From an uncultured Lachnospiraceae bacterium (GTDB lineage: Bacteria; Bacillota; Clostridia; Lachnospirales; Lachnospiraceae): 64,000 nucleotides of DNA. The stretch lies in assembly GCA_910579805.1 (NCBI GenBank), contig CAJTWM010000004.1, positions 124,001-188,000 of the forward strand, written 5' to 3'. Each line of letters begins with the position of its first letter. Within the stretch, counting starts at the first letter, position 1. A program made the position numbers and the translations under genes. The notes beneath the pieces were generated by a model. That model ran no database searches. It was not told where the DNA came from and saw nothing but the letters and a program-made list of their open reading frames with translations. This document shows, in pieces, positions 16,653-25,674 of this stretch.

Positions 16653-18884
16653 ATGATCAGAAAGAATAAAAAATCAGTATTTAAAATCAGTTATATTATC
16701 GTTTTATTGGTGATAAGTATCGTGACCTTAGTATGGTACTCCAAAATATTAAAGGACGAACTGAGCAATTTGGTGAGAAATACGCTGAAAGAGGTTTCCA
16801 GCCAGAATGTATTGGTAGTTCAGAAAGAAATCGAAAATGATGTCCAGTCTTTGGAGGAAATAGCGGACCGTATCGGTAATGTGAAAGAGATCAACGAAGA
16901 AGAGGTCGTAAATACGCTGAAGCAGATCATATATCGTTATCCTTTTAAAGTCATGGGATACTGCGGTACGGATGGAATAGCCCATACAACGGACGAGAGA
17001 ACTGTGGATATATCCGAAAGGGAATATTTCCGGACGGCTCTCGGAGGAGAAGCCTGCATATCGAAACCGCTGGAAGACCTTGTGGGCGGAGGGGAGATCA
17101 TTGCATTCAGCGCTCCGGTCATGAAAGAAGATATGGTGATAGGTGTGGTGTTTGCCACTTATGATGTGACGAGCTTGCGGGAAATATTGTCTGTTACTTC
17201 TTTTGAAGGAGAGGGATACACATATATCGTACAGAGCGATGGAAGTAAAGTAGTGGATTCGGTCAATCCTACAAGTTTCCAAAATATGACCAATATCTAT
17301 ACTTCCATGAAAGAGTCGGATCGGAGAAATTCCAAGGCGATAGAGAGATTAAAACATTATTTGGATACCGGTGAGACCGGATATGTGATTTTTTATAATA
17401 AAGTCGGCAAATATATGTACAGTACGCCGTTAGGCATTAACGACTGGTACTTGATAGACGTAGTTCCGGTAGACTTTCTGGAAAGCACTTCCAATGACAT
17501 CATCCGCAGGACTTATATCGTCTGCGCTGTGCTGACGGCAGTCTGCGGGGTTATCGCCGTTTGGCTTTATTGGGAAGAACGCAGAAAGAAGAAACAGATG
17601 CAGACGCTTTTATATGTGGACGATCTGACGGGAGGAAATACGTTTGCCAAATTTAAAGAGGACGTAGAGCAAAGATTGAATATCAATTATGGCAGAACGG
17701 CGTTTATCACGATGGATCTTGACGAGTTTAAACTGGTCAACGAATTGTTTGGCTATGAAGAGGGAAATAGAGTACTGCGCCATGTGTGGAAGGTACTTAC
17801 CGAACACTGTGGGGACGGAGAGTATGCGGGACGCGGCGTTGCGGACCGGTTTTCCCTGCTGCTTTATTTTGAAAAACGGCCGGATATTGAAAAACGGGTG
17901 ATCAAAATAACGGAAGAAATACAGCGGTTTGCTATACCCAGCGCGTCGGAATATATTCTTCACCCTGTATTCGGTATCTATTATGTGGAAAGCAACGGCG
18001 AAGACGTAGAGAGCATGATGAGCTGCGCATCTCTTGCGCATAATCAGGCAAAGCAGGAAAGGGACTGCATTTATAAAATCTATACCAATATCATGAAAGA
18101 CAGGATTCTGGAGAAAAAGCAGCTTTCCGACCAGATAGAACATGCATATAAGAACCATGAATTTGTCGTATATTATCAGCCTAAATATGAAGCGGAAACA
18201 AGAAGGCTGGCAGGCGCGGAGGCATTGGTGCGCTGGAAGCGGCCGGACGGACAGATGGTGTCGCCGGGACTCTTTATCCCGCTGGCGGAAGAAAGCGGTT
18301 TTGTCTGTAAATTGGATAAGTATGTGTTCAATGAGGTCTGCCTTGCACAAAAACGGTGGATTGACATGGGGCTGAGAGCGGTGCCGATATCGGTCAATCT
18401 TTCGCGAAGACATTTGGATACGCCGGAATTTATCGGTGAATATAAATCCATGCTGGATCAATCCGGTGTGCCGATCAAATATATGCAGTTGGAGATTACC
18501 GAAAGCGCTATGTTTGAAAAGAAAGCAGAGTTTTTGGAGATCATAGAAAGTTTACATAAGATGGGATTTGTGATCTTGATGGATGATTTCGGCACGGGGT
18601 ATTCGTCTTTGATGATGTTGAAATCCATTCCCATCGACGTAATGAAACTGGACAAAACGTTCGTGGACGACTTTGACGATGAGAGAGGAGAGCAGATCAT
18701 ACGCTGCGTGATGCGTATGGCGCAGGATCTGTGTATTTCGATTACGGCAGAGGGCGTGGAAACGGAAGAACAGTATAAATTTTTGAAAGGCATAGGGTGC
18801 GATACGATTCAGGGATATTATTTTGCAAGGCCGATGCCGGAAGAGGAATTTGAAAAATGTATGGAGAAGTTGGATTCCGATTGA
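16653..18884 (+). CDS. Membrane sensor with degenerate GGDEF and intact EAL domain (c-di-GMP phosphodiesterase)
   Basis: A 743-residue protein. Two membrane helices (about 12-32 and 290-310) flank an extracellular Cache-like sensor. The GGDEF domain (about 325-480) carries 'GRGVADRF' where GGDEF would be, so cyclase activity is not expected. The EAL domain (about 495-740) retains the catalytic set: 'EALVRW', 'SVNLSRR', 'LEITES', 'DDFGTGYSSL', 'KLDKTF', 'AEGVET' and 'QGYYFARP'. Hydrolysis of c-di-GMP to pGpG is predicted, with the dead GGDEF possibly binding GTP. The gene lies between the C39-like gene and a hybrid kinase gene, all on the same strand. Confidence 0.9.
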   Translation: MIRKNKKSVFKISYIIVLLVISIVTLVWYSKILKDELSNLVRNTLKEVSSQNVLVVQKEIENDVQSLEEIADRIGNVKEINEEEVVNTLKQIIYRYPFKVMGYCGTDGIAHTTDERTVDISEREYFRTALGGEACISKPLEDLVGGGEIIAFSAPVMKEDMVIGVVFATYDVTSLREILSVTSFEGEGYTYIVQSDGSKVVDSVNPTSFQNMTNIYTSMKESDRRNSKAIERLKHYLDTGETGYVIFYNKVGKYMYSTPLGINDWYLIDVVPVDFLESTSNDIIRRTYIVCAVLTAVCGVIAVWLYWEERRKKKQMQTLLYVDDLTGGNTFAKFKEDVEQRLNINYGRTAFITMDLDEFKLVNELFGYEEGNRVLRHVWKVLTEHCGDGEYAGRGVADRFSLLLYFEKRPDIEKRVIKITEEIQRFAIPSASEYILHPVFGIYYVESNGEDVESMMSCASLAHNQAKQERDCIYKIYTNIMKDRILEKKQLSDQIEHAYKNHEFVVYYQPKYEAETRRLAGAEALVRWKRPDGQMVSPGLFIPLAEESGFVCKLDKYVFNEVCLAQKRWIDMGLRAVPISVNLSRRHLDTPEFIGEYKSMLDQSGVPIKYMQLEITESAMFEKKAEFLEIIESLHKMGFVILMDDFGTGYSSLMMLKSIPIDVMKLDKTFVDDFDDERGEQIIRCVMRMAQDLCISITAEGVETEEQYKFLKGIGCDTIQGYYFARPMPEEEFEKCMEKLDSD

Positions 18885-18933
18885 CGCGTCAAAGGACGGG
18901 ACGGCTGAAAATGTCAGGTGGAGATAGAGAAAA

Positions 18934-21525
18934 ATGCTGATTCATATTTTGATCAATACAATACAGATCATAGGGATTCTGGTTCCCTTTGTAGGCTGCG
19001 TATCCCTTATAAAAAAGGCGAACAGCAGGGTATCCATGTACCTGTTGTGTGCCAATCTTGGCTGTCTGATCATCAACGGCAGCTATATGCTTCTGCTTCA
19101 GACAGAGACTTATGAAGGGGCTTTTATTGCGCTGAAGGTGGAATACTTTGGAAATGTAGTGTTCTATTTGATGTTTGGGCTGTTTTTATGGAGTTATATG
19201 AAGATGAAGCCTTATAAATGGGCGATTGCCTTAGTATCGCTTTGGGGGATCTTTGACGTTATTTTTTTGTTTTTGGTCTGGACCGGAGACAGCTTTCATC
19301 TGGTATTCAGGGATTTAGGATTTGAATGGAATGAAGAATGGGGCTTGGTCATGTTAAGGTCGGTTCCCGGGATTTTTTATATGATACATTATTGTATCAT
19401 CTGTCTGGTGGTGTTTTGCAGTTTAATTTACATAACGGTAAGGATGTTTCTTGTTGAGATTCCGTCGGAACGGAATAACCTTGCCAAATTAGTGGGATCG
19501 CAGTTTGTGATCGGCGTTTCTCTTGTTTTGATGTTGTTATTTAACTTCTCGTTTGATATTGTTCCGATTTTTGCATCCACGTCTATTTTATCTATCATTA
19601 TCAGTATCCGGCGGGATGAATTTTTCGGATTGAAAGAGGTCGGACGCGAATGGGTCTTCGATCAGATAGAAGACGCGTTTATTCTGGTGGATGAATTATA
19701 TGGTTATCTGGATTCCAATTCTTATGCGAAGAAGGTATTTCCGGAGTTGGATTCCAAGCGTAAGAACGAGATCGTATCCGGAGAACTTCTGACTATTTTT
19801 CTAAATGATGAAAAGATACAGCGGATCCATGGGAAATATTATAATAAAAAGATCATGGACATGAAGGAGAAGGGAACGGTAACCGGTCACAGCCTGCTGC
19901 TTGTGGATATTACGGAGCAGTATGAGCTGACGGAACGGGTCAGGGAGGAAAAGGTCCGTGCGGACGAAGCGAATCAGGCCAAGTCGGCTTTTGTATCCAA
20001 TGTTTCCCATGAGATCCGCACGCCGATGAATGCGATCGTAGGGATGACGCAGATCATGCTTCGGAGGGAACTGCCCAAACAGGAGCGGGAATATCTGCTG
20101 AATATACAAAATTCCGGAAATGCCCTGCTTGCCATTGTTAACGATCTTTTAGATATGTCTAAGATCGAGTCGGGAAAAATGGAACTTGTGGACGAGGAAT
20201 ATGATTTTATGTCCATGCTGAGCGACCTTGGAATGATCGTTTTGAACAGGATCGGAAACAAGCCGGTAGAGCTGCTTTTTGATATTGATCCGGATATTCC
20301 CGCAAAGCTTTACGGCGACGCGCTGCGGATCAGACAGATCATCATCAATCTGATGAATAATGCGACTAAGTTTACGGAAACCGGATTTGTCTGCCTTACC
20401 GTTAAAGTAAAACAGAGAGACGGCGAGGAGATAGAGCTGTTTTTATCGGTAAAAGACAGCGGGCAGGGAATCCGGGAAGAGGATCTTCATAAACTGTTCG
20501 GTTCGTTCCAGCAGGTGGATACAAAGAAAAATCATCATAAAGAGGGAACGGGACTGGGATTATCCATTTCCAAGCAGTTGGTAGAGCTGATGCAGGGCAG
20601 CATCGGTGTGAAGAGCGAATACGGAAAGGGCAGCGAGTTTTACTTTACGATCCGTCAAAAAATCGTTGACGGGACGCAGGCGGCAAGGATTTCGGACGGG
20701 ATGCAGGCCGTGGTAATCGGAGGCTTCAAAAACGCTGCTGCGAATGAACTGCTGGAGAGCCTGAGCGAACGGTACCGGCTTACCTTTGTAGAAAACATAA
20801 CGGCCGTGAAAGTTCCGGAGGCGCCGGGCGGGACACCGGTATTTTACTTTACAGACCGATACGAAGAACTTGAGGACCGGGAACTGCAGAAGCTGGAAGA
20901 ACTGGGAGCCGTTGTCTGCGGCATGGTAAATCCAATGGCGGAAAACGGACTGCCGGAAGAGCTGCTTACGATGAATAAACCTTTATACAGTTATAATTTC
21001 TGTCGGTTTATCGAGGATCGGGAAAGTATGATAAAGGAGAGACAGGAAAAGCGGCCCGAAGGGAAAGAGGAAAGAAACGTAAGGGGAGATTCCCAAGAAG
21101 ATCCCGACGGTTTTGGAGAGACAACGGCAGAGTTTACGGCGCCGGACGCCCGGGTACTGGTGGTGGATGACAACGAGATCAACCGCATGGTGGCGGAGGA
21201 AATGTTAAAACCGCTCAATATGCAGATCAGAACTGCGTCTGACGGCAGGCAGGCTTTGGATCTGATTCAAAAAGAACGGTATGATCTGGTTTTTATGGAT
21301 CATCTGATGCCGGTAATGGACGGGATAGAAGCCGTGACGGCGCTGCGGAAACTGGAAGACCCTTATTATCGGGAAGTCCCCGTGATCGCATTGACGGCCA
21401 ATACGGCAAAAGAGCAGAGGGAAGAATACATACGGGCGGGTATGAGCGATTATCTTTCCAAACCCATCGATATGGAGGATATTTACCGGATCGTGAAAAA
21501 ATGGATACCGGAAAAAATCCGTTAA
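18934..21525 (+). CDS. Hybrid sensor histidine kinase with 7TM N-terminal sensor
   Basis: The 863-residue protein begins with about seven membrane helices (residues 5-225) like the histidine kinase 7TM sensor domain. A PAS-like region (about 235-330) follows. The HisKA box 'FVSNVSHEIRTPMNAIVG' has the phospho-acceptor His near residue 358. The ATPase domain shows 'NLMNNATKFT', 'DSGQGI' and 'GTGLGLSI'. A receiver domain (about 738-860) has 'LVVDDNEINRM', the phospho-acceptor Asp in 'VFMDHLMPVMDG' (near 788) and 'SKPID'. No output regulator is adjacent, so the partner is unknown; co-location with the EAL gene suggests a shared pathway. Confidence 0.92.
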   Translation: MLIHILINTIQIIGILVPFVGCVSLIKKANSRVSMYLLCANLGCLIINGSYMLLLQTETYEGAFIALKVEYFGNVVFYLMFGLFLWSYMKMKPYKWAIALVSLWGIFDVIFLFLVWTGDSFHLVFRDLGFEWNEEWGLVMLRSVPGIFYMIHYCIICLVVFCSLIYITVRMFLVEIPSERNNLAKLVGSQFVIGVSLVLMLLFNFSFDIVPIFASTSILSIIISIRRDEFFGLKEVGREWVFDQIEDAFILVDELYGYLDSNSYAKKVFPELDSKRKNEIVSGELLTIFLNDEKIQRIHGKYYNKKIMDMKEKGTVTGHSLLLVDITEQYELTERVREEKVRADEANQAKSAFVSNVSHEIRTPMNAIVGMTQIMLRRELPKQEREYLLNIQNSGNALLAIVNDLLDMSKIESGKMELVDEEYDFMSMLSDLGMIVLNRIGNKPVELLFDIDPDIPAKLYGDALRIRQIIINLMNNATKFTETGFVCLTVKVKQRDGEEIELFLSVKDSGQGIREEDLHKLFGSFQQVDTKKNHHKEGTGLGLSISKQLVELMQGSIGVKSEYGKGSEFYFTIRQKIVDGTQAARISDGMQAVVIGGFKNAAANELLESLSERYRLTFVENITAVKVPEAPGGTPVFYFTDRYEELEDRELQKLEELGAVVCGMVNPMAENGLPEELLTMNKPLYSYNFCRFIEDRESMIKERQEKRPEGKEERNVRGDSQEDPDGFGETTAEFTAPDARVLVVDDNEINRMVAEEMLKPLNMQIRTASDGRQALDLIQKERYDLVFMDHLMPVMDGIEAVTALRKLEDPYYREVPVIALTANTAKEQREEYIRAGMSDYLSKPIDMEDIYRIVKKWIPEKIR

Positions 21526-21591
21526 AGGCGTTGTTCCGGGGCAGGGGGCGCAGGTCCGTACAGGAAGGGAAATACACAGTTGAAAGGAATA

Positions 21592-21645
21592 AAAAGGTAA
21601 GCAATCTGTTTTGTCTGTGACAATCGGGATTGCTTACCTTTTGCT
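21592..21645. terminator. Bidirectional intrinsic terminator
   Basis: AAAAGGTAAGCAATC (21592-21606) pairs perfectly with GATTGCTTACCTTTT (21628-21642). It separates the converging hybrid kinase and cellobiose phosphorylase genes. Confidence 0.85.
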
Positions 21646-21683
21646 TTATCAGCTTATTATGGGGCGTCCGATGAAATCGGTAA

Positions 21684-24119
21684 TCAGCCCATTGTGACTA
21701 CGACGTCATATTCTGTCTTTCCCTTTTCGTAAGGAATGATACATCCGTCGACCGTTTTGCCGTCAACGGTAATGCTTTTGATGCCTTTTTCCACATTCTC
21801 AGGGTTTTCCACCTTGATCGTATAAGTACCTTCGCGGAATTTCCTTGTCAATGTAAAGTCACCGAATCCTTCCGGTACGCAGGGATTGACGGAAAGTCCC
21901 GTATGGGTAGGATAAACGCCTAAGATGTATTGTGAGATATTAACGAAAGTCCATGCGGCCGTACCTGTCAGCCAGCTGTTTTTTGCTTCCCCATGGAACT
22001 TGGCGTCTTTTCCGGCTACCATCTGCGAATATACATAAGGCTCCGTTCTATGGATCTCACTGATCTCTTCCACATAAGCAGGGCAGGTCTTTTGGTAAAT
22101 CTCAAATGCCCTGCTGCCTCTGCCGACGACGGTTTCCGCGATAGATACCCATGGGTTGTTATGGCAGAAGATGCCTGCGTTTTCTTTATATCCGGGCGGA
22201 TAAGAGGAAATTTCCCCGAGTTCCAAATGGTATCTGGTATAGGCGGGCTGCAGGATCATCACGCCGTATTGGGTATCCAGCCTTTCTTTCACGGAATTTA
22301 ACGCTTTTTCGGCAAGGCCTTCTTCCACACCGACTCCGGCAAGTACGCAGAAGCCTTGAGGCTCAATATAGATCTGGCCTTCCTCACATTCCTTGGAACC
22401 GACCTTTTTACCGTATGCGTCATAAGCGCGTACAAACCATTCTCCGTCCCAGCCGTCTTTCAAAATGGCATCATTCATGGCAGCGACTTCTTTCCGGGCT
22501 CTTCCGGCTTCTTCCGGCATATCCATAAGCTCGGCGAGCTGCGCATATTCTTCTCCGTATTTTACAAACATTCCGGCGATAAATACGGATTCTGCCACAG
22601 GGCCTTCACTGGGGCCGAAGGTCTGGAAGGACTCTCCCGGATGTTCGGAAAAGCAGTTTAAGTTCAGGCAGTCGTTCCAATCGGCACGCCCGATCAAAGG
22701 CAGGCCGTGAGGGCCTTTATGGGTAATGATGTAATCCAAGGAACGTTTCAAATGCTCCATCAGCGGCGCCGATGCCGACATATCGTTATCAAAGGGAACG
22801 TTTTCCGTTAAAATGGAAGTATCTCCGGTTTCTCTTACATAGGCTCCGGTTCCCGCGATCAGCCATAGCGGATCGTCGTTAAAGCCGCTGCCGATATCGG
22901 AATTTCCCTTTTTGGTAAGAGGCTGGTATTGGTGATAAGCACTGCCATCCTGAAACTGTGTGGAAGCGATATCGATGATCCTTTCTCTTGCCCGGTCGGG
23001 GATCAGGTGTACGAAGCCCAGCAGATCCTGACAGGAGTCTCTAAATCCCATGCCCCTTCCAATGCCGGATTCATAGTAAGAAGCGGAGCGGGACATGTTG
23101 AAAGTTACCATACACTGATACTGATTCCAAATATTTACCATGCGGTCAACTTTTTCATTGGAGGATTTGACCGTGTATTTGGAAAGCAGGCCGTCCCAAT
23201 ATTGCTTCAGATCGGCAAAAGCTTTTTCCACATCTGCGTCGGTCTGATATTTTGCCAGCATGGCATCTGCCGGTTTTTTATTGATAACACCGTAGGATTC
23301 CCACTTATCGTCTTCGGGATTTTCCACATATCCGAGAACGAAAACAAAAGATGTTGTCTCTCCCGGCTCTAAGCTGACATTGATCTGGTGGGAGGCGATA
23401 GGCGACCATCCGCTCGCCATGGAGTTCGTACATGCGCCGTTTTCTACTGCGAGAGGCAGATCGGCGCCGCGGTAAGCGCCTAAAAATTCATCACGGCTTG
23501 TATCGAAACCGTCTACTTTTGTATTTACGGAATATACGGCGTAGTGATTCCGGCGTTCCCTGTATTCCGTCTTATGATAGATGGTGGATCCGGTCACCTC
23601 TACCTCTCCGATACTTAGGTTACGCTGGAAGTTTTTCATGTCGTCATCCGCATTCCAAAGACACCATTCTACATAAGAAAATAAAGTGAACTCTTTTTTG
23701 GAAGAGCCGGTATTAGTCAGCTTTAACTGGCTGATCTCGCAATTGTCGGTTCTGGGGACAAAAGTAAGTACGGACGCCTGCACTTCATTCTTCGAAGAAG
23801 TAAAGCGGCTGTAACCGATACCGTGGCGGCACTCATAAGAATCCAATTCTGTTTTGGCTGGCTGCCATCCCGGATTCCAGATACAGTCGCCGTCTTTAAT
23901 ATAGAAATATTTGCCGTTTACATCGCCGGGTACGTCATTGTAGCGATATCTGGTAAGACGCAGAAGTTTAGCGTCTTTATAAAAAGTATATCCTCCGCAG
24001 GTATTGGAGATCAGGCTGAAAAATTCATTGCATCCGAGATAATTGATCCAGGGAAGCGGTGTTTTGGGAGTATCGATCACATATTCTTTGTTACTGTCGT
24101 CAAAATGTCCAAATTTCAT
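21684..24119 (-). CDS. Cellobiose phosphorylase (GH94)
   Basis: It phosphorolyses cellobiose to glucose 1-phosphate and glucose in the cytoplasm. The N-terminus 'MKFGHFDDSNKEYVIDTP' matches GH94 enzymes, and 'GRADWNDCLNLNCFS' carries the catalytic Asp seen in characterised cellobiose phosphorylases. Other matches are 'SRSASYYESGIGRGMGFRDS' and 'KENAGIFCHNNPW'. The length (811 residues) is normal. I chose the second ATG (24119), which has AGGA five bases upstream; the first, at 24131, has no ribosome site. There is no signal peptide. Divergent LacI-type gene and twin operators suggest substrate-inducible control. Related disaccharide specificity remains possible. Confidence 0.85.
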   Translation of the reverse strand: MKFGHFDDSNKEYVIDTPKTPLPWINYLGCNEFFSLISNTCGGYTFYKDAKLLRLTRYRYNDVPGDVNGKYFYIKDGDCIWNPGWQPAKTELDSYECRHGIGYSRFTSSKNEVQASVLTFVPRTDNCEISQLKLTNTGSSKKEFTLFSYVEWCLWNADDDMKNFQRNLSIGEVEVTGSTIYHKTEYRERRNHYAVYSVNTKVDGFDTSRDEFLGAYRGADLPLAVENGACTNSMASGWSPIASHQINVSLEPGETTSFVFVLGYVENPEDDKWESYGVINKKPADAMLAKYQTDADVEKAFADLKQYWDGLLSKYTVKSSNEKVDRMVNIWNQYQCMVTFNMSRSASYYESGIGRGMGFRDSCQDLLGFVHLIPDRARERIIDIASTQFQDGSAYHQYQPLTKKGNSDIGSGFNDDPLWLIAGTGAYVRETGDTSILTENVPFDNDMSASAPLMEHLKRSLDYIITHKGPHGLPLIGRADWNDCLNLNCFSEHPGESFQTFGPSEGPVAESVFIAGMFVKYGEEYAQLAELMDMPEEAGRARKEVAAMNDAILKDGWDGEWFVRAYDAYGKKVGSKECEEGQIYIEPQGFCVLAGVGVEEGLAEKALNSVKERLDTQYGVMILQPAYTRYHLELGEISSYPPGYKENAGIFCHNNPWVSIAETVVGRGSRAFEIYQKTCPAYVEEISEIHRTEPYVYSQMVAGKDAKFHGEAKNSWLTGTAAWTFVNISQYILGVYPTHTGLSVNPCVPEGFGDFTLTRKFREGTYTIKVENPENVEKGIKSITVDGKTVDGCIIPYEKGKTEYDVVVTMG

Positions 24120-24148
24120 AGTTTTCCTCATTTCTGCACGGCCTGATA

Positions 24149-24219
24149 GTGTGAAATTAAAAATTTCACGATCCTGATTTGTATGCCCGCTTCAGCGGGC
24201 AGATGGGAGTTAGCATGAG
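24149..24219 (+). repeat. Dispersed hairpin repeat, copy B
   Basis: GTGAAATT (from 24150) pairs with AATTTCAC ending 24169. The conserved GATCCTGATTTGT follows, then GCCCGCT (24185-24191) pairs with AGCGGGC (24194-24200), then GATGGGAGTTAGCATGAG. Nearly the same order appears at 31281-31353. This copy lies in the predicted 5' leader of the cellobiose phosphorylase transcript, antisense to it. Confidence 0.75.
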
Positions 24220-24283
24220 CTCCGTATCGGATCGCAGGCTGCGGCGCCGTGCAGACGCAAACCTGCTGTTTAAAAGTGTGTAA
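24215..24283 (+). CDS. Possible 22-codon mini-ORF at the end of repeat copy B
   Basis: The repeat ends in GGGAG, a five-base spacer and ATG, which opens a frame of 22 residues with six arginines, beginning 'MSSVSDRRLRRR'. No family is recognised. It may be accidental; copy C places an ATG at the same position in the repeat. Confidence 0.2.
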   Translation: MSSVSDRRLRRRADANLLFKSV

Positions 24284-24303
24284 ATAAATGTCGCAAAAAT
24301 AGT

Positions 24304-24320
24304 TACGAAAACGATTAAGT
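24304..24320. promoter_or_regulatory. LacI-family operator O1
   Basis: TACGAAAACGATTAAGT has the AAxCGxTT core typical of LacI/CcpA-family sites. An identical 17-base copy lies at 24475. This one is about 30-45 bases downstream of the predicted start of the cellobiose phosphorylase transcript. Confidence 0.7.
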
Positions 24321-24355
24321 AAAAATGTAAACCAAAGATGTTCCTATTGATTTGT

Positions 24356-24384
24356 ATTATACAGAAAAAGTGTAAAAAATACAA
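24356..24384 (-). promoter_or_regulatory. Promoter of the cellobiose phosphorylase gene
   Basis: On the minus strand TTGTAT (24384-24379) and TATAAT (24361-24356) are 17 bases apart. The transcript would have a leader of about 230 bases containing operator O1 and repeat copy B. Confidence 0.65.
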
Positions 24385-24440
24385 TATATATGCGGAGAAA
24401 ATATTATTTTTTCAAACCGGAAAAAATATTTCAAAACATA

Positions 24441-24469
24441 TTGTATTATAGATAATATTATATTATAGT
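24441..24469 (+). promoter_or_regulatory. Promoter of the LacI-type regulator gene
   Basis: TTGTAT (24441-24446) and TATAGT (24464-24469) have a 17-base spacer. Operator O2 begins six bases downstream, so the regulator probably represses itself. Confidence 0.65.
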
Positions 24470-24474
24470 AAAAA

Positions 24475-24491
24475 TACGAAAACGATTAAGT
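24475..24491. promoter_or_regulatory. LacI-family operator O2
   Basis: Identical in 17 of 17 bases and in the same orientation as O1, 171 bases away (centre to centre). It overlaps the expected start of the regulator transcript. Two sites allow looping by a tetramer or double repression of divergent promoters. Confidence 0.7.
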
Positions 24492-24543
24492 TGCGAAAAG
24501 GTTCCTGTTTTACTTACCTTCTGAAGGCAGGGGAGAATACGGT

Positions 24544-25560
24544 ATGGTATCAATGAAAGACATTTCTATAGCCTGTGGAGTATCGGTGGCTACGGTCAGT
24601 AAAGCCCTGAACGGCCATAATGACATCGGTGAAGAGACAAAAAAGCTTATCAGGCGGACCGCGAAAGAAATGGGCTATGTTCCCAATTCCGCGTCCAAGG
24701 CGTTAAAGACGCATAGAACCTATAATATAGGGGTTCTTTTTATGGATGAATCGCAGAGCGGTTTAAAGCACGACTATTTTTCCTATGTATTGGACAGCTT
24801 TAAGCGGACGATCGAACAACATGGGTATGATATGACTTTTATTAACTGCTGCAAGACGAGAACGAACAGAATGTCATATTTGGAACATACCAGATACCGG
24901 GGATTCGACGGAGTAGCGATTGCCTGCGTTGATTTTTATGCGCCGGAGGTCATGGAACTGGTCAGGAGCAGTATACCGGTCGTGACTATCGATCATTTGT
25001 TCAACAACAGGATGGCGGTCATTTCGGACAATGTAAAGGGGATGAAGGACCTCCTTACTTTTATACACGGTAAAGGGCATAGGCGGATCGCCTATATACA
25101 CGGTGCGGATTCGGCGGTAACGCAAAGCAGATTATCCTCTTTTTATAAAACGGCGGAAGAACTTGGAATGGAGATTCCTGACGAGTATGTAAAAGAAGCC
25201 GCGTACAGAGATACGAAAGCAACTTTTGCCAAAACGTCGGAATTGCTGGATCTGCCCAAGCCGCCTACCTGCATCCTTTATCCGGACGACTTTGCAAGTT
25301 TCGGAGGGATTAACGCGGTCAAAGACAGAGGGCTGGATATTCCGCAGGACATTTCGGTGGCCGGATATGACGGCATCAGGATCGGAAGACATCTGGAGCC
25401 GCAGCTTACCACTCTCAGGCAGGATACAGAGCGGCTGGGGGCGGAGGCGGCTGAAAACCTGATCAGGCTGATCGAGTTTCCTAAAACTACGGTGGTACGG
25501 ACGATCGTGATCGAGGGGGAAGTGTTTGAAGGTAAGACCGTAGGCGAAATACAGGTTTGA
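24544..25560 (+). CDS. LacI-family transcriptional regulator
   Basis: The 338-residue protein has an N-terminal helix-turn-helix ('MKDISIACGVSVATVSKALN', residues 4-23) and a hinge helix 'PNSASKALKTHRTYNIG'. It then has a periplasmic-binding-protein-like sensor domain (about 60-330) with 'RIAYIHG', 'SVAGYDGI' and 'LTTLRQD'. It is divergent from the cellobiose phosphorylase gene, with twin operators between, so it probably controls use of cellobiose or a related beta-glucoside. The ligand is inferred from the neighbour only. Confidence 0.9.
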   Translation: MVSMKDISIACGVSVATVSKALNGHNDIGEETKKLIRRTAKEMGYVPNSASKALKTHRTYNIGVLFMDESQSGLKHDYFSYVLDSFKRTIEQHGYDMTFINCCKTRTNRMSYLEHTRYRGFDGVAIACVDFYAPEVMELVRSSIPVVTIDHLFNNRMAVISDNVKGMKDLLTFIHGKGHRRIAYIHGADSAVTQSRLSSFYKTAEELGMEIPDEYVKEAAYRDTKATFAKTSELLDLPKPPTCILYPDDFASFGGINAVKDRGLDIPQDISVAGYDGIRIGRHLEPQLTTLRQDTERLGAEAAENLIRLIEFPKTTVVRTIVIEGEVFEGKTVGEIQV

Positions 25561-25570
25561 ATATGTTGGG

Positions 25571-25620
25571 AATGCTTTGGACGGCGAAACGACTGCCATT
25601 CAAAGCATTTTCTTTTGTGC
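25571..25620 (+). terminator. Intrinsic terminator of the LacI-type gene
   Basis: AATGCTTTG (25571-25579) pairs with CAAAGCATT (25601-25609), followed by TTTCTTTTG. Confidence 0.75.
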
Positions 25621-25674
25621 TTATTGTGTGGTACAATGGTCGTATCCAAATAAGATTGAGTGGTAGAAAAATAT

